DNA of 9,112 bases from an uncultured Acetatifactor sp. (GCA_948896875.1 CAQUWW010000002.1:56787-65898); one strand, 5' to 3'; shown: positions 1 to 6,667, numbered from the stretch's first letter. The notes: generated from the letters alone by a model not told the origin. Numbers and translations: made by a program.

Positions 1-1129
1 CAATGAAATAGATAAAGTAGAAGGGGTCTTTGAAAATGGGGATGTAGTGGCGGTTCATGATTTTGATGGCTATTGTATGGGCTGCGGTTACATCAATACA
101 AAATCGAAAATTGCCGTGAGGATGTTATCCCGGAAAAAAGACACAGTCATAGACGAGGCATTTATGGAACAACGGGTCAGGGATGCATGGGAATATCGCA
201 AGCAGACCATCGATACTTCCAGCTGCCGTCTGATTTTCGGAGAAGCTGATTTTCTGCCGGGCATTGTAGTGGATAAATTTGCAGATGTGCTTGTGGTGGA
301 ATCGCTGGCACTGGGAATTGACAGGTGGAAATATGTCATTGTTGACGTCTTGAAGCGGGTGCTGAGGGAAGACAGTATTGTGATCCGGGGGGTTTATGAG
401 CGAAGCGACGCAAAGGTGCGACTGCAGGAGGGAATGGAACGCAGTAAAGGCTTTATCGGAGATGCGTTTGACACAAAAGTGGAGATTGTGGAAAATGAAG
501 TAAAATACCTGGTGGATGTGGCAGAAGGGCAGAAGACAGGATTCTTTCTCGATCAGAAGAACAATCGGGCGGCTATTCACCGATTCTGCAGAGGGAAAGA
601 AGTACTGGACTGCTTTACACACACGGGGTCCTTCGCATTGAATGCGGGAATTGCCGGGGCGAATCGTGTGCTGGGGGTGGATGCATCTCAATTGGCCATA
701 ACACAGGCAGAGGAAAATGCCAGATTGAATCATCTGGAAAACAGAGTGAAGTTTCAATGTGCGGATGTATTTGAATTGCTTCCGGAGCTGGAGAAAAAGG
801 GAGAAGAATTTGATGTGGTGATTCTGGACCCGCCCGCGTTTACTAAGTCCAGAAATTCTGTGAAGAATGCGGTCAAGGGTTATCGTGAGATTAATTTGAG
901 AGGTTTGAAGCTGGTGCGGGACGGAGGATTTCTTGCCACCTGTTCCTGCTCTCATTTTATGGAGCAGGAGCTTTTTGCCAAAACGCTGCGTGAGGCGGCG
1001 TCGGGTGCGCATAAGCGGCTCCGACAGGTGGAATTTCGTACGCAGGCCTGTGATCATCCCATTCTCTGGGCGGCAGATCAGTCCTATTATTTGAAATTCT
1101 ACATCTTTCAGGTGGTGAGTGAACATTGA
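1..1129 (+). CDS. Class I SAM-dependent rRNA methyltransferase, RlmI type (5' end outside window)
   Basis: Probably methylates a cytosine (C5) of 23S rRNA in the cytoplasm, as E. coli RlmI does. The frame is open from the first base of the window, so the GTG at 47 is not the true start. Residues before it (NEIDKVEGVFENGDVV) look like the N-terminal PUA RNA-binding domain of this family, followed by the linker GYINTKSKIAVRML. Further motifs in order: FLPGIVVDKF (about 258-290); GQKTGFFLDQ (527-556); the SAM-binding loop VLDCFTHTGS (602-631); the acidic D of GVDAS that should hold the SAM ribose (near 676-690); the motif-IV signature LDPPAF (824-841); and the cysteine motif TCSCS (938-952), which should hold the catalytic region. 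The C-terminus is complete and ends at a TGA. About 375 codons are present against about 396 in E. coli RlmI, so probably only some tens of residues are missing. The family call is firm. The exact target base is inference. Confidence 0.9.
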   Translation, partial: NEIDKVEGVFENGDVVAVHDFDGYCMGCGYINTKSKIAVRMLSRKKDTVIDEAFMEQRVRDAWEYRKQTIDTSSCRLIFGEADFLPGIVVDKFADVLVVESLALGIDRWKYVIVDVLKRVLREDSIVIRGVYERSDAKVRLQEGMERSKGFIGDAFDTKVEIVENEVKYLVDVAEGQKTGFFLDQKNNRAAIHRFCRGKEVLDCFTHTGSFALNAGIAGANRVLGVDASQLAITQAEENARLNHLENRVKFQCADVFELLPELEKKGEEFDVVILDPPAFTKSRNSVKNAVKGYREINLRGLKLVRDGGFLATCSCSHFMEQELFAKTLREAASGAHKRLRQVEFRTQACDHPILWAADQSYYLKFYIFQVVSEH

Positions 1130-1135
1130 GAAGTT

Positions 1136-1150
1136 CTGCGGAAGGCGCAG
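1136..1150 (+). terminator. Weak hairpin after the methyltransferase gene
   Basis: CTGCG and CGCAG form a 5-bp GC-rich stem with a 5-base loop, seven bases after the methyltransferase stop, followed by GTTTTGG. The stem is short and the T run is only four bases, so it may be a poor terminator, an attenuating hairpin or chance. It is listed because nothing else in the 101-base gap before the next gene could separate the two transcripts. Confidence 0.25.
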
Positions 1151-1230
1151 GTTTTGGTTACAGTACTGCTGGCTGACAACAATGTAATGTAAGAAATGAT
1201 GGAAAAGCCGGTAGAGGCAGGAGGAAGAAA

Positions 1231-1896
1231 ATGAGAAAATCAAATAAGGGTGCCAATACTATGTTCGGAACCTATCAACCGGATGTGGCCCAGGTGAGAA
1301 GGAACAGGCAGATCATAGCTGTTATGGTGCTATGTATCGCAGGCCTTTTCTTCCTGTTATTGTCAATGCAGTTTTTCTGGATTTCACTGAAGCCGGGCTA
1401 TGATGTGGAATATCTGCTGGAGAATGACGTACAGGAAGGAATGCATGTAAAGGGGCAGGTGCCGTATACCTATGACTGTTTTGCGGATATGTCGGACCTG
1501 GAAGGCGGAAAGGTCAGCTACTATTATTATGCGCTTCCTGCGGCGGAGGGAATGATGATTTTGAAGGTTCCTGTAAGCAGGCAGAGGGAGATGGAGACTT
1601 TGTTGGAGGAGACACTTGACTATCTGGATACGGGAATCTGGCCGACTTCTGTGGTGGAACTGGAAGGCTATGTGACGAAGGCCCAGGGAAGACTTCCCTA
1701 TCTGCTGTCAGAATATATGGCAGAAATTGGATACACCCAAGAGGAAATTAAAGCCATGGGCGAACCAATGATGATAGAAGATGCTTCCGGAAGAATTGAG
1801 AAGGCAAGAATCAATGCACCTGTTGGCATTATTCTGATGGCGGCGGGGGTATTGTTGGGTGTGTTTTTCTGCTTCTGGAACAAAAGGAAATCCTGA
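1231..1896 (+). CDS. Unrecognised protein with two membrane segments and a large extracytoplasmic loop
   Basis: I do not recognise this 221-residue protein with certainty. It resembles DUF6709-type bitopic proteins of Clostridia, but that is a memory-based impression. The start is well supported: AGGAGG at 1219-1224 lies six bases before the ATG. Residues 1-27 are hydrophilic and basic. A membrane helix spans about 28-51 (IIAVMVLCIAGLFFLLL region), and a second spans about 196-215, followed by the basic tail WNKRKS. By the positive-inside rule both termini are cytoplasmic and the roughly 145-residue middle (52-195) lies outside. That middle is acidic, starts with a DVEYLLENDVQEG segment resembling a beta-domain that controls access to the membrane, and contains a tetra-tyrosine stretch (SYYYYALP, 97-104). 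No catalytic motif is visible. It has no clear link to either neighbour. The transporter promoter begins two bases after its stop, so it is probably not co-regulated with that operon. Confidence 0.75.
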   Translation: MRKSNKGANTMFGTYQPDVAQVRRNRQIIAVMVLCIAGLFFLLLSMQFFWISLKPGYDVEYLLENDVQEGMHVKGQVPYTYDCFADMSDLEGGKVSYYYYALPAAEGMMILKVPVSRQREMETLLEETLDYLDTGIWPTSVVELEGYVTKAQGRLPYLLSEYMAEIGYTQEEIKAMGEPMMIEDASGRIEKARINAPVGIILMAAGVLLGVFFCFWNKRKS

Positions 1897-1897
1897 C

Positions 1898-1925
1898 TTG
1901 ACAAATGATAAAAATGTGCTATAGT
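1898..1925 (+). promoter_or_regulatory. Sigma-A-type promoter of the metal transporter operon
   Basis: A perfect -35 hexamer TTGACA (1898-1903) is followed, after a 16-base spacer, by TATAGT (1920-1925). That -10 is preceded by TG one base upstream (TGC TATAGT), giving an extended -10. Transcription should start near 1931-1933. The -35 begins two bases after the stop of the preceding gene. This is the strongest promoter match seen in the window, and its start falls inside the palindromic operator that follows. Confidence 0.82.
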
Positions 1926-1928
1926 ACT

Positions 1929-1955
1929 AAATGCAAATGAGTTGCATTTGCATTT
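1929..1955 (+). promoter_or_regulatory. Palindromic operator with three TTGCATTT half-sites, probably a Fur-family box
   Basis: AAATGCAA (1929-1936) is the exact reverse complement of TTGCATTT, which occurs twice on the right as overlapping tandem copies (1942-1949 and 1948-1955, six-base period). This gives two nested perfect inverted repeats with a shared left arm: 8-bp arms with a 5-base spacer (1929-1949), and 10-bp arms with a 7-base spacer (1929-1938 with 1946-1955). The site covers the predicted transcription start, as expected for a repressor. The only regulator in the operon is a Fur-family protein. Known Fur and PerR sites are often overlapping inverted repeats that bind two dimers offset by about six bases, which suits this pattern. 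The sequence differs from the classical AT-rich Fur, PerR and Zur boxes I know, so metal identity cannot be read from it. The palindrome is certain; the regulator assignment is inferred. Confidence 0.75.
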
Positions 1956-1957
1956 AA

Positions 1958-2002
1958 CCTGCCGATGACGTGTGCTACTTATAAAAAATGGTCAATGGCA
2001 GG
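1958..2002 (+). promoter_or_regulatory. Leader stem-loop just before the transporter ribosome binding site
   Basis: CCTGCC (1958-1963) pairs perfectly with GGCAGG (1997-2002). The pairing continues inward through one G-T wobble and one A-A mismatch to TGAC (1966-1969) with GTCA (1991-1994), giving about 11 pairs around a 21-base AT-rich loop. The hairpin ends two bases before AGGGAGGT (2005-2012), so it could affect ribosome access or RNA stability. No T run follows, so it is not an intrinsic terminator. I do not recognise it as a known riboswitch class. Confidence 0.5.
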
Positions 2003-2018
2003 ACAGGGAGGTACGGGA

Positions 2019-2861
2019 ATGCTGCACATTATAGAAGATTCGGTTATGGATAGTGTAAAATTACTTCCTTTTTTATTCCTGGCATATCTGGCAATGGAAT
2101 ATCTGGAGCATAGGACAGGGAAGGGAATACAGAGGTGGATTGGAAAAGCGGACAAGGCGTCACCGGTGATAGGCGGGCTGTTGGGCATTGTGCCGCAATG
2201 CGGCTTTTCTGCGGCCGCGGCCAACTTGTATGCAGGACGGGTCATTACGCTGGGGACATTGATGGCAATCTTTTTGTCTGCTTCGGATGAGATGCTGCCC
2301 ATTCTTCTTTCGGAAAGAGCACCGTTGGATACGATTCTGGAGATTCTCCTGGTAAAAGCAATTCTTGGAATGATCGCCGGAATTGTGATTGATTGGATAC
2401 GGCGCAGAATGAGAAAGGAGAGCAGTGGAAGCATTCACGATATTTGTGAACGGGAGCATTGCCACTGTGAGAGGGGAATTTTCCTTTCTGCATTGACGCA
2501 TACATTCCAGATTGCGCTTTTCCTTTTGCTGATAACTTTTTGTCTGAATCTGCTTCTGTACTTTATGGGGGAGGATGTGTTGGCGGGCTTGCTGTCGGAT
2601 AAACCTGTACTGGGTCCTATATTGGCAGGATTGGTAGGACTGATACCGAATTGTGCCGGTTCCGTAGTAATTACAAAGCTATATCTGGAAGGCATGTTGA
2701 GTATGGGAGCCGCGATGGCGGGGCTGTTAGCCGGTTCCGGTGTGGGGATACTGGTACTTTTCAGAGTCAATCGTAATAGAAAAGAGAATCTGAAAATTTT
2801 GGGTCTGCTCTACGGAATCGGAGTAGGAGCCGGAATCTTGATGGAACTGCTTCCTGGATGA
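2019..2861 (+). CDS. Polytopic metal transporter, ArsP_2 / putative manganese transporter type
   Basis: An integral membrane protein of 280 residues predicted to move a metal or metalloid ion across the membrane; relatives are labelled either arsenic/heavy-metal exporter or putative manganese transporter. I chose the ATG at 2019 because AGGGAGGT (2005-2012) sits seven bases before it. The in-frame ATG at 1965 has no such site, lies inside the leader hairpin and would add 18 non-conserved-looking residues. The protein is an internal duplication. Each half carries a proline-cysteine motif in a glycine-rich helix: GIVPQCGFS (56-64) and GLIPNCAGS (207-215), followed by similar NLYAGR and KLYLEG turns. 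Hydrophobic segments fall near 12-29, 48-60, 76-97, 107-126, 157-182, 197-209, 226-249 and 259-277. The central loop has a His/Cys cluster (H140, C143, H147, C148, H149, C150) suited to metal binding. It is the first gene of the operon with the Fur-family gene 66 bases downstream. Substrate and direction remain open. Confidence 0.82.
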   Translation: MLHIIEDSVMDSVKLLPFLFLAYLAMEYLEHRTGKGIQRWIGKADKASPVIGGLLGIVPQCGFSAAAANLYAGRVITLGTLMAIFLSASDEMLPILLSERAPLDTILEILLVKAILGMIAGIVIDWIRRRMRKESSGSIHDICEREHCHCERGIFLSALTHTFQIALFLLLITFCLNLLLYFMGEDVLAGLLSDKPVLGPILAGLVGLIPNCAGSVVITKLYLEGMLSMGAAMAGLLAGSGVGILVLFRVNRNRKENLKILGLLYGIGVGAGILMELLPG

Positions 2862-2927
2862 AAGTATCTATATGATAGTATTTCTATAGGAAGCGGTGGC
2901 AGAATTTGAAATTGGAAGGCGGTTGAA

Positions 2928-3368
2928 ATGGGGAATATTGAATATCCGCAGAGTCTGAAATGGACAAAGCAGAGAAGAAGTGTATACAGAGTACTATGGA
3001 CGGCAGCAGAGCCTTTAACTGCTCTGCAAATTTATCATCAAGTGGAAAAGCAGAACGATGGCGGGGAATATGCAGTTTCCACGATATATCGCACCCTGGC
3101 GGCATTTGAAGAGAAAGGGTTGGTGGAAAAGACAGCCTGTATGGGAGATGGTACGGTTGTATATGAATTAAAGAGGGATGGGCATACGCACTATGCGGTA
3201 TGCCTTGGATGTCACAGGAGAATTCCGCTGCAGAGCTGTCCTTTTTCACAGATTCATCTGGAAAAGGAGACGGAAGGATTTACCGTTACCGGGCACAAGC
3301 TGGAACTATATGGATATTGTAAGGAGTGCAGGAAAGAAGGTATCGGTGGGGAAGAAAGCTGTTCATGA
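2928..3368 (+). CDS. Fur-family metal-responsive transcriptional regulator
   Basis: A 146-residue cytoplasmic DNA-binding protein of normal Fur length. The N-terminal winged helix (about 10-80) carries the recognition segment YAVSTIYRTLAAFEEKGLV (48-66), typical of Fur, Zur and PerR. The C-terminal dimerisation domain has the two structural zinc pairs C92-x2-C95 and C131-x2-C134. Candidate regulatory metal ligands are H37, E80, H86, H88, H110 and H123, arranged as YE...HTHYAVC and ending GHKLELYGYC. The start is ATG 2928 behind GGAAGG (2914-2919). It lies 66 bases after the transporter stop with no terminator between, so the two are probably co-transcribed from the promoter at 1898. The palindrome overlapping that start site is its probable target, giving autoregulation. 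Fur, Zur, Mur and PerR cannot be told apart from ligands alone. The tail after residue 136 is short and variable and ends in CS. Confidence 0.92.
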   Translation: MGNIEYPQSLKWTKQRRSVYRVLWTAAEPLTALQIYHQVEKQNDGGEYAVSTIYRTLAAFEEKGLVEKTACMGDGTVVYELKRDGHTHYAVCLGCHRRIPLQSCPFSQIHLEKETEGFTVTGHKLELYGYCKECRKEGIGGEESCS

Positions 3369-3412
3369 TACCGAGTGCCCGGAATGAAAATTAAAGAAGT
3401 AAAATTTGAAGA

Positions 3413-3455
3413 AGCTGTCGCAAACATAATGTCTGAATTTTGCGACAGTTTTTTT
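3413..3455 (+). terminator. Intrinsic terminator of the transporter-Fur operon
   Basis: CTGTCGCAAA (3415-3424) and TTTGCGACAG (3439-3448) form a perfect 10-bp stem, extendable by an A-T and a G-T pair at the base, with a 14-base loop and a run of seven T (3449-3455). It lies 45 bases after the regulator stop and cleanly separates the metal module from the carbohydrate locus. Confidence 0.93.
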
Positions 3456-3588
3456 GACTATTAAAAATTACCCTTTTTTTAGTTTTTTTCTTCTTGCTCT
3501 GTAAACTTTAGCCAATTAATGTTAAATTATAAAAGTCTGTGCGGAAACCAACAAGGAAATCAGACTGTTTGCAGAGGGAGGATATCTA
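3456..3588 (+). promoter_or_regulatory. AT-rich control region before the glycosidase gene, with a candidate promoter
   Basis: This gap is markedly AT-rich, with two T runs (3474-3480 and 3483-3489). The best -10 candidate is TATAAA at 3528-3533; the hexamer 17 bases upstream (3505-3510, ACTTTA) is a poor -35, as would suit a promoter needing an activator such as the AraC-type regulator encoded downstream. A 6-bp inverted repeat, AGTCTG (3534-3539) and CAGACT (3561-3566), lies in the presumed leader. The ribosome binding site GGGAGG (3576-3581) is seven bases before the ATG. Promoter and repeat are tentative; the ribosome binding site is clear. Confidence 0.4.
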
Positions 3589-5031
3589 ATGGGAAAGATT
3601 GTAAATATTGCGGCCCCGGAAGGAGTCGCATTGAAGGATGATTTTCAGGTCAAAGTGAGAAGCACTGGAGAAGAGCAGTGGCAGATCCTTTCCTGTTATC
3701 AGGTATGGGTGGATATGCATGAAAAACGTGCCGCATCTATGGCCTGTTTTGACTTTTCAGGAGAAGTGGAAGTGGAGATTACCTGTCCTCATCTGTACTT
3801 TATCTATCGGGTGGATATACGGCCGCTGGCTGCCGGAATCAAAGCGGAATATGATTCGAAGACCATTCGTTTTACGCTGGACTGCCCCCGGAAGCTGTCA
3901 GTAGAGGTGAATGGAGAGCGTTTTCATAACCTGCATCTGTTTGCCGGGGCTCTGCAGGAGGATATTCCGGACCCGGAGAGTGAGACTACCCTGTTCCTTC
4001 CGGGCAGACAGAGAGGCGCCGCATTGTACAGGATGGACGAACTGCTCAGCAGGCTGCGGGGAATGCCGGAGAACAGGACAGTTTATTTTGGTCCGGGTCT
4101 TCATTATCTGGAGGAATGTACCATGCAGATTCCTTCCAACACAAATGTATATCTGGCGGCCGGGGCAGTGCTGGTGGGTTCCCTCATTGTGAGCAGAGAA
4201 GAAAATATACGGATATTTGGGAGGGGATGTCTGCTTCTCTCTAATTTTGAGCGGTTTACAGGACTGAATGCCATTCGCATCAGTCACGGAAAGAACATTA
4301 TAGTAGAAGGCATTCATCTGCTGAATCCGCCTCATTACAGTGTCTACGTGGGTGGATCGGAGAAAATACGAATTGAAAACATTACTTCTTTCAGCTGTGA
4401 AGGATGGTCCGACGGCATAGATATCATGAGCAGTCGGGATGTGACTGTGAGAGATTGTTTCCTGCGCACTTCGGATGACTGCATTGCTGTATACGGAAGG
4501 CGGTGGGATTACAACGGGGATACCAGGGGGATTCATGTGACGGGATGCACCCTCTGGGCGGATGTGGCACACCCCACCAATATAGGGACCCACGGAGACT
4601 ATGAACACGAAGGAAATATTTTGGAGGATATCTACTTTGAAAATCTGGATATCCTGGAGCACCGGGAACATCAGGCGGAGTATCTGGGGTGTATGGCCAT
4701 CAATGCGGGGGATAAGAATACGGTGCGGAATGTCCGCTATGAAAATATTCGGATAGAGCCCTTTGTACATGGGAAAATTCTGGACATTCAGGTGAAATGC
4801 AATCCTGATTACAATCCGGCGCCGGGCAGGAGAATTGAACATATCTTATTGAAGGATATTGACTATATGGGGCAGGGAGAAGTCCGCTCCTGTGTCCGGG
4901 GCTACAGTGAAGAATATCAGGTGGCGGATGTGAAAATAGAGAATCTGTCAATCCGCGGGAGAAAGGCTCAGTCCCTTGAGGAAGCGGGAATTGATGTGGG
5001 ACCTTTCGCAGAAAATGTATGGATTTGCTGA
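3589..5031 (+). CDS. GH28-like (clan GH-N) beta-helix glycoside hydrolase, cytoplasmic
   Basis: A 480-residue predicted glycosidase related to polygalacturonases. Residues 1 to about 130 look like an N-terminal beta-rich domain. From about 164 the PSNTNVYLAAGAVLVGS segment (182-198) opens a right-handed beta-helix of repeated IRIENI / VTVRDC / IYFENL turns. The catalytic acids are visible: D275 in WSDGID, and D296-D297 in TSDDCIAVYG. The 21-residue spacing matches that between the catalytic aspartates of fungal GH28 endopolygalacturonase. H335 in GTHGD is a candidate for the GH28 histidine, though it lies further downstream than usual. The classical RIK uronate-binding motif is not evident; QVKCN (401-405) is the nearest. 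There is no signal peptide or membrane segment, so it probably acts in the cytoplasm on imported oligosaccharides. It precedes a YesN/YesM-type pair and a sugar-binding lipoprotein. GH49 is the alternative family of the same clan. Substrate unknown; pectic fragments are a guess. Confidence 0.85.
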   Translation: MGKIVNIAAPEGVALKDDFQVKVRSTGEEQWQILSCYQVWVDMHEKRAASMACFDFSGEVEVEITCPHLYFIYRVDIRPLAAGIKAEYDSKTIRFTLDCPRKLSVEVNGERFHNLHLFAGALQEDIPDPESETTLFLPGRQRGAALYRMDELLSRLRGMPENRTVYFGPGLHYLEECTMQIPSNTNVYLAAGAVLVGSLIVSREENIRIFGRGCLLLSNFERFTGLNAIRISHGKNIIVEGIHLLNPPHYSVYVGGSEKIRIENITSFSCEGWSDGIDIMSSRDVTVRDCFLRTSDDCIAVYGRRWDYNGDTRGIHVTGCTLWADVAHPTNIGTHGDYEHEGNILEDIYFENLDILEHREHQAEYLGCMAINAGDKNTVRNVRYENIRIEPFVHGKILDIQVKCNPDYNPAPGRRIEHILLKDIDYMGQGEVRSCVRGYSEEYQVADVKIENLSIRGRKAQSLEEAGIDVGPFAENVWIC

Positions 5032-5144
5032 AATGAGAGGTGGGGGCGGGAATATCCGGGGATACCAATACGGGAGAACCGATGGAAGCATTGTGGTCTG
5101 GTCGAAAGGCAAAGCGCTGTGACAAAACAGAGGAAAGGACAGCC

Positions 5145-6662
5145 ATGAAGATATTAATAGCAGATGACGAAGATTATACCAGAGAGGGCCTGCTGGAGGA
5201 GATTGATTGGGAAGAATTCGGGATAGATGAGATCATGCAGGCGGTAAACGGGGAGGAAGCGCTGAAAATCGTAAGGTGGTTCCGGCCTGATATTGTGTTG
5301 TCAGACATTCGCATGCCGAAGATGGACGGTATTGCGTTCGCAGAGGAAATGCTGCGGCTGATTCCCCGGAGTAAGCTCATCTTTATCAGCGGTTACATGG
5401 AGACAGAATATCTCAAAAGCGCGATTCGCCTCTCTGTAATTGATTATATAGAGAAGCCCATAGATGTGACTCAGGTGAAAAAGGCGCTGTCCAGAGCCAC
5501 AGAGCAGATTGCCAGGGAGCAGAAGACCCGGGAAGCGGACAGGAACACCTGGGAGCTTCGGCAGCAGAGGCTTTTTGAACTGCTGACACACAGAGACGCA
5601 GATGCCAGAATGGTGGAAGGACTGGCCGGAGAGGCGGGTTTTCCGCTGAACAGCGAATATGTCTGTATGGTGGTGCAGTTTCCCCGGAGCTGTAAGACTG
5701 CGGGGCAGGAGCTGGGCAGGCTTCTGGATATGATCCGCAGAACGGAGGCGGAGGCCATAGGCGTGCGGCAGGAGGAATCCTGTCTTGAAGTGATTCTGGC
5801 CTATTCAGGGAAAATCCGGTACAGGCTGGAGCCTCTGTATGGGAGAATTCTGGATAGCTGGCCTGAGTGCAAGATTGCCGTGGGAATTCAGGCGGAAGGG
5901 TATCGGAACATCTACAACAGCTGTAAAACGGCCCGGGCGGCAATGAACTGCGCTTTTTATCAGCCGGAGAAGAGACTGTTCGAGATTGACGAAATCATTC
6001 TGCAGAAGAAATTCATGGAACCTGGTATTTATGGTTCTTTTCTCCGGGTTCTGCCGGAGGGGCCCCGGAAAATGTCGGAATGGTTCCAGAGTCTGTTCGG
6101 GGATTTGGCGGCCAGAAGATATTATCAGAAGGAGCAGGTATATACCCTGATGATTTCACTGCTGACAGCAATATTCCGGCAATATCCGGAGAGCTATGAC
6201 TGCCTGCCGGAGACAGAGGGGGAGGAGCAGCTTCAGCAGACCATTCTTGAAATGGATTCCCTAAAAGAGATTCAGGCTTTTACAGAGAAGATTCTGGGCT
6301 GTGTACAGGAACGGGAGGAAGTTCTGTCAGGATACGGCAGGGTAATCCGCGGGGTCCTGGACTACGTTGCAGTTCATTATGGAGAAGAGGGTCTGAGTAC
6401 GGCTCAGATTGCGGAGCATTTTCACTTTTCTCCCGCATATATGAATGTGTTGTTTAAACAGGAGATGAAAGTGACTCTGAAACAGTATCTGAGCAATTAT
6501 CGTCTTGAGAAAGCGAAAAAGCTGCTGGAACAGGACTATCTGAAGGTTACGGAGATTGCGGAGAAATGTGGCTATACAAATGGTAATTATTTTTCGAAAG
6601 TATTCCGGGAGGCCACGGGGATGACGCCGGTGGAGTACCGTGAGAGGTGCGAGAAGAGGTAA
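5145..6662 (+). CDS. YesN-type response regulator, receiver plus AraC HTH
   Basis: A 505-residue cytoplasmic DNA-binding response regulator, likely the activator of this carbohydrate locus. The receiver (1 to about 120) has the acidic pair D7-D8, phosphoacceptor D54 in LSDIRMP, S82 in FISG and K104 in EKP. The middle (about 140-390) is the long variable region usual in this family, and includes a helix with QEREEVL just before the output domain. The C-terminus (about 405-503) is an AraC domain with two helix-turn-helix units: LSTAQIAEHFHFSPAYMNVLF, then VTEIAEKCGYTNGNYFSKVFR and the family ending GMTPVEYR. I chose ATG 5145 because the protein then begins MKILIADDE, as receivers do, with an AGGAAAGGA site five bases upstream. 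The in-frame GTG at 5040 would add 35 residues unlike any receiver. The 113-base gap after the glycosidase has no terminator, so read-through is likely. The kinase gene starts five bases after its stop. Confidence 0.93.
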   Translation: MKILIADDEDYTREGLLEEIDWEEFGIDEIMQAVNGEEALKIVRWFRPDIVLSDIRMPKMDGIAFAEEMLRLIPRSKLIFISGYMETEYLKSAIRLSVIDYIEKPIDVTQVKKALSRATEQIAREQKTREADRNTWELRQQRLFELLTHRDADARMVEGLAGEAGFPLNSEYVCMVVQFPRSCKTAGQELGRLLDMIRRTEAEAIGVRQEESCLEVILAYSGKIRYRLEPLYGRILDSWPECKIAVGIQAEGYRNIYNSCKTARAAMNCAFYQPEKRLFEIDEIILQKKFMEPGIYGSFLRVLPEGPRKMSEWFQSLFGDLAARRYYQKEQVYTLMISLLTAIFRQYPESYDCLPETEGEEQLQQTILEMDSLKEIQAFTEKILGCVQEREEVLSGYGRVIRGVLDYVAVHYGEEGLSTAQIAEHFHFSPAYMNVLFKQEMKVTLKQYLSNYRLEKAKKLLEQDYLKVTEIAEKCGYTNGNYFSKVFREATGMTPVEYRERCEKR

Positions 6663-6667
6663 TAGCT

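Noticed and set aside
125..1243. Long open frame on the minus strand opposite the methyltransferase gene
   Set aside because: It covers a gene with clear family motifs, has no ribosome binding site worth noting, and its translation is rich in His, Arg, Cys and Phe without any domain pattern. It mirrors the codon bias of the real gene.
1958..2018. Possible yybP-ykoY manganese riboswitch before the transporter
   Set aside because: The leader is only about 85 bases and shows one simple hairpin. I could not find the conserved two-helix junction sequences of that class.
2862..2927. Possible promoter between transporter and regulator genes (CTAT-ATG-ATAG and CTATAG elements)
   Set aside because: No -35 lies at proper spacing from any -10-like hexamer, and the symmetry is only four bases per arm. 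Co-transcription from 1898 explains the regulator.
3898..4842. 314-codon open frame on the minus strand opposite the glycosidase gene
   Set aside because: It lies wholly inside the catalytic region of the glycosidase and shows no recognisable domain or start signal.
5032..5144. N-terminal extension of the response regulator from GTG 5040, or a small gene in the gap
   Set aside because: The extension resembles nothing at the front of receiver domains, whereas ATG 5145 starts exactly at the canonical receiver strand with a ribosome binding site. No other start with a good site is seen in the gap.
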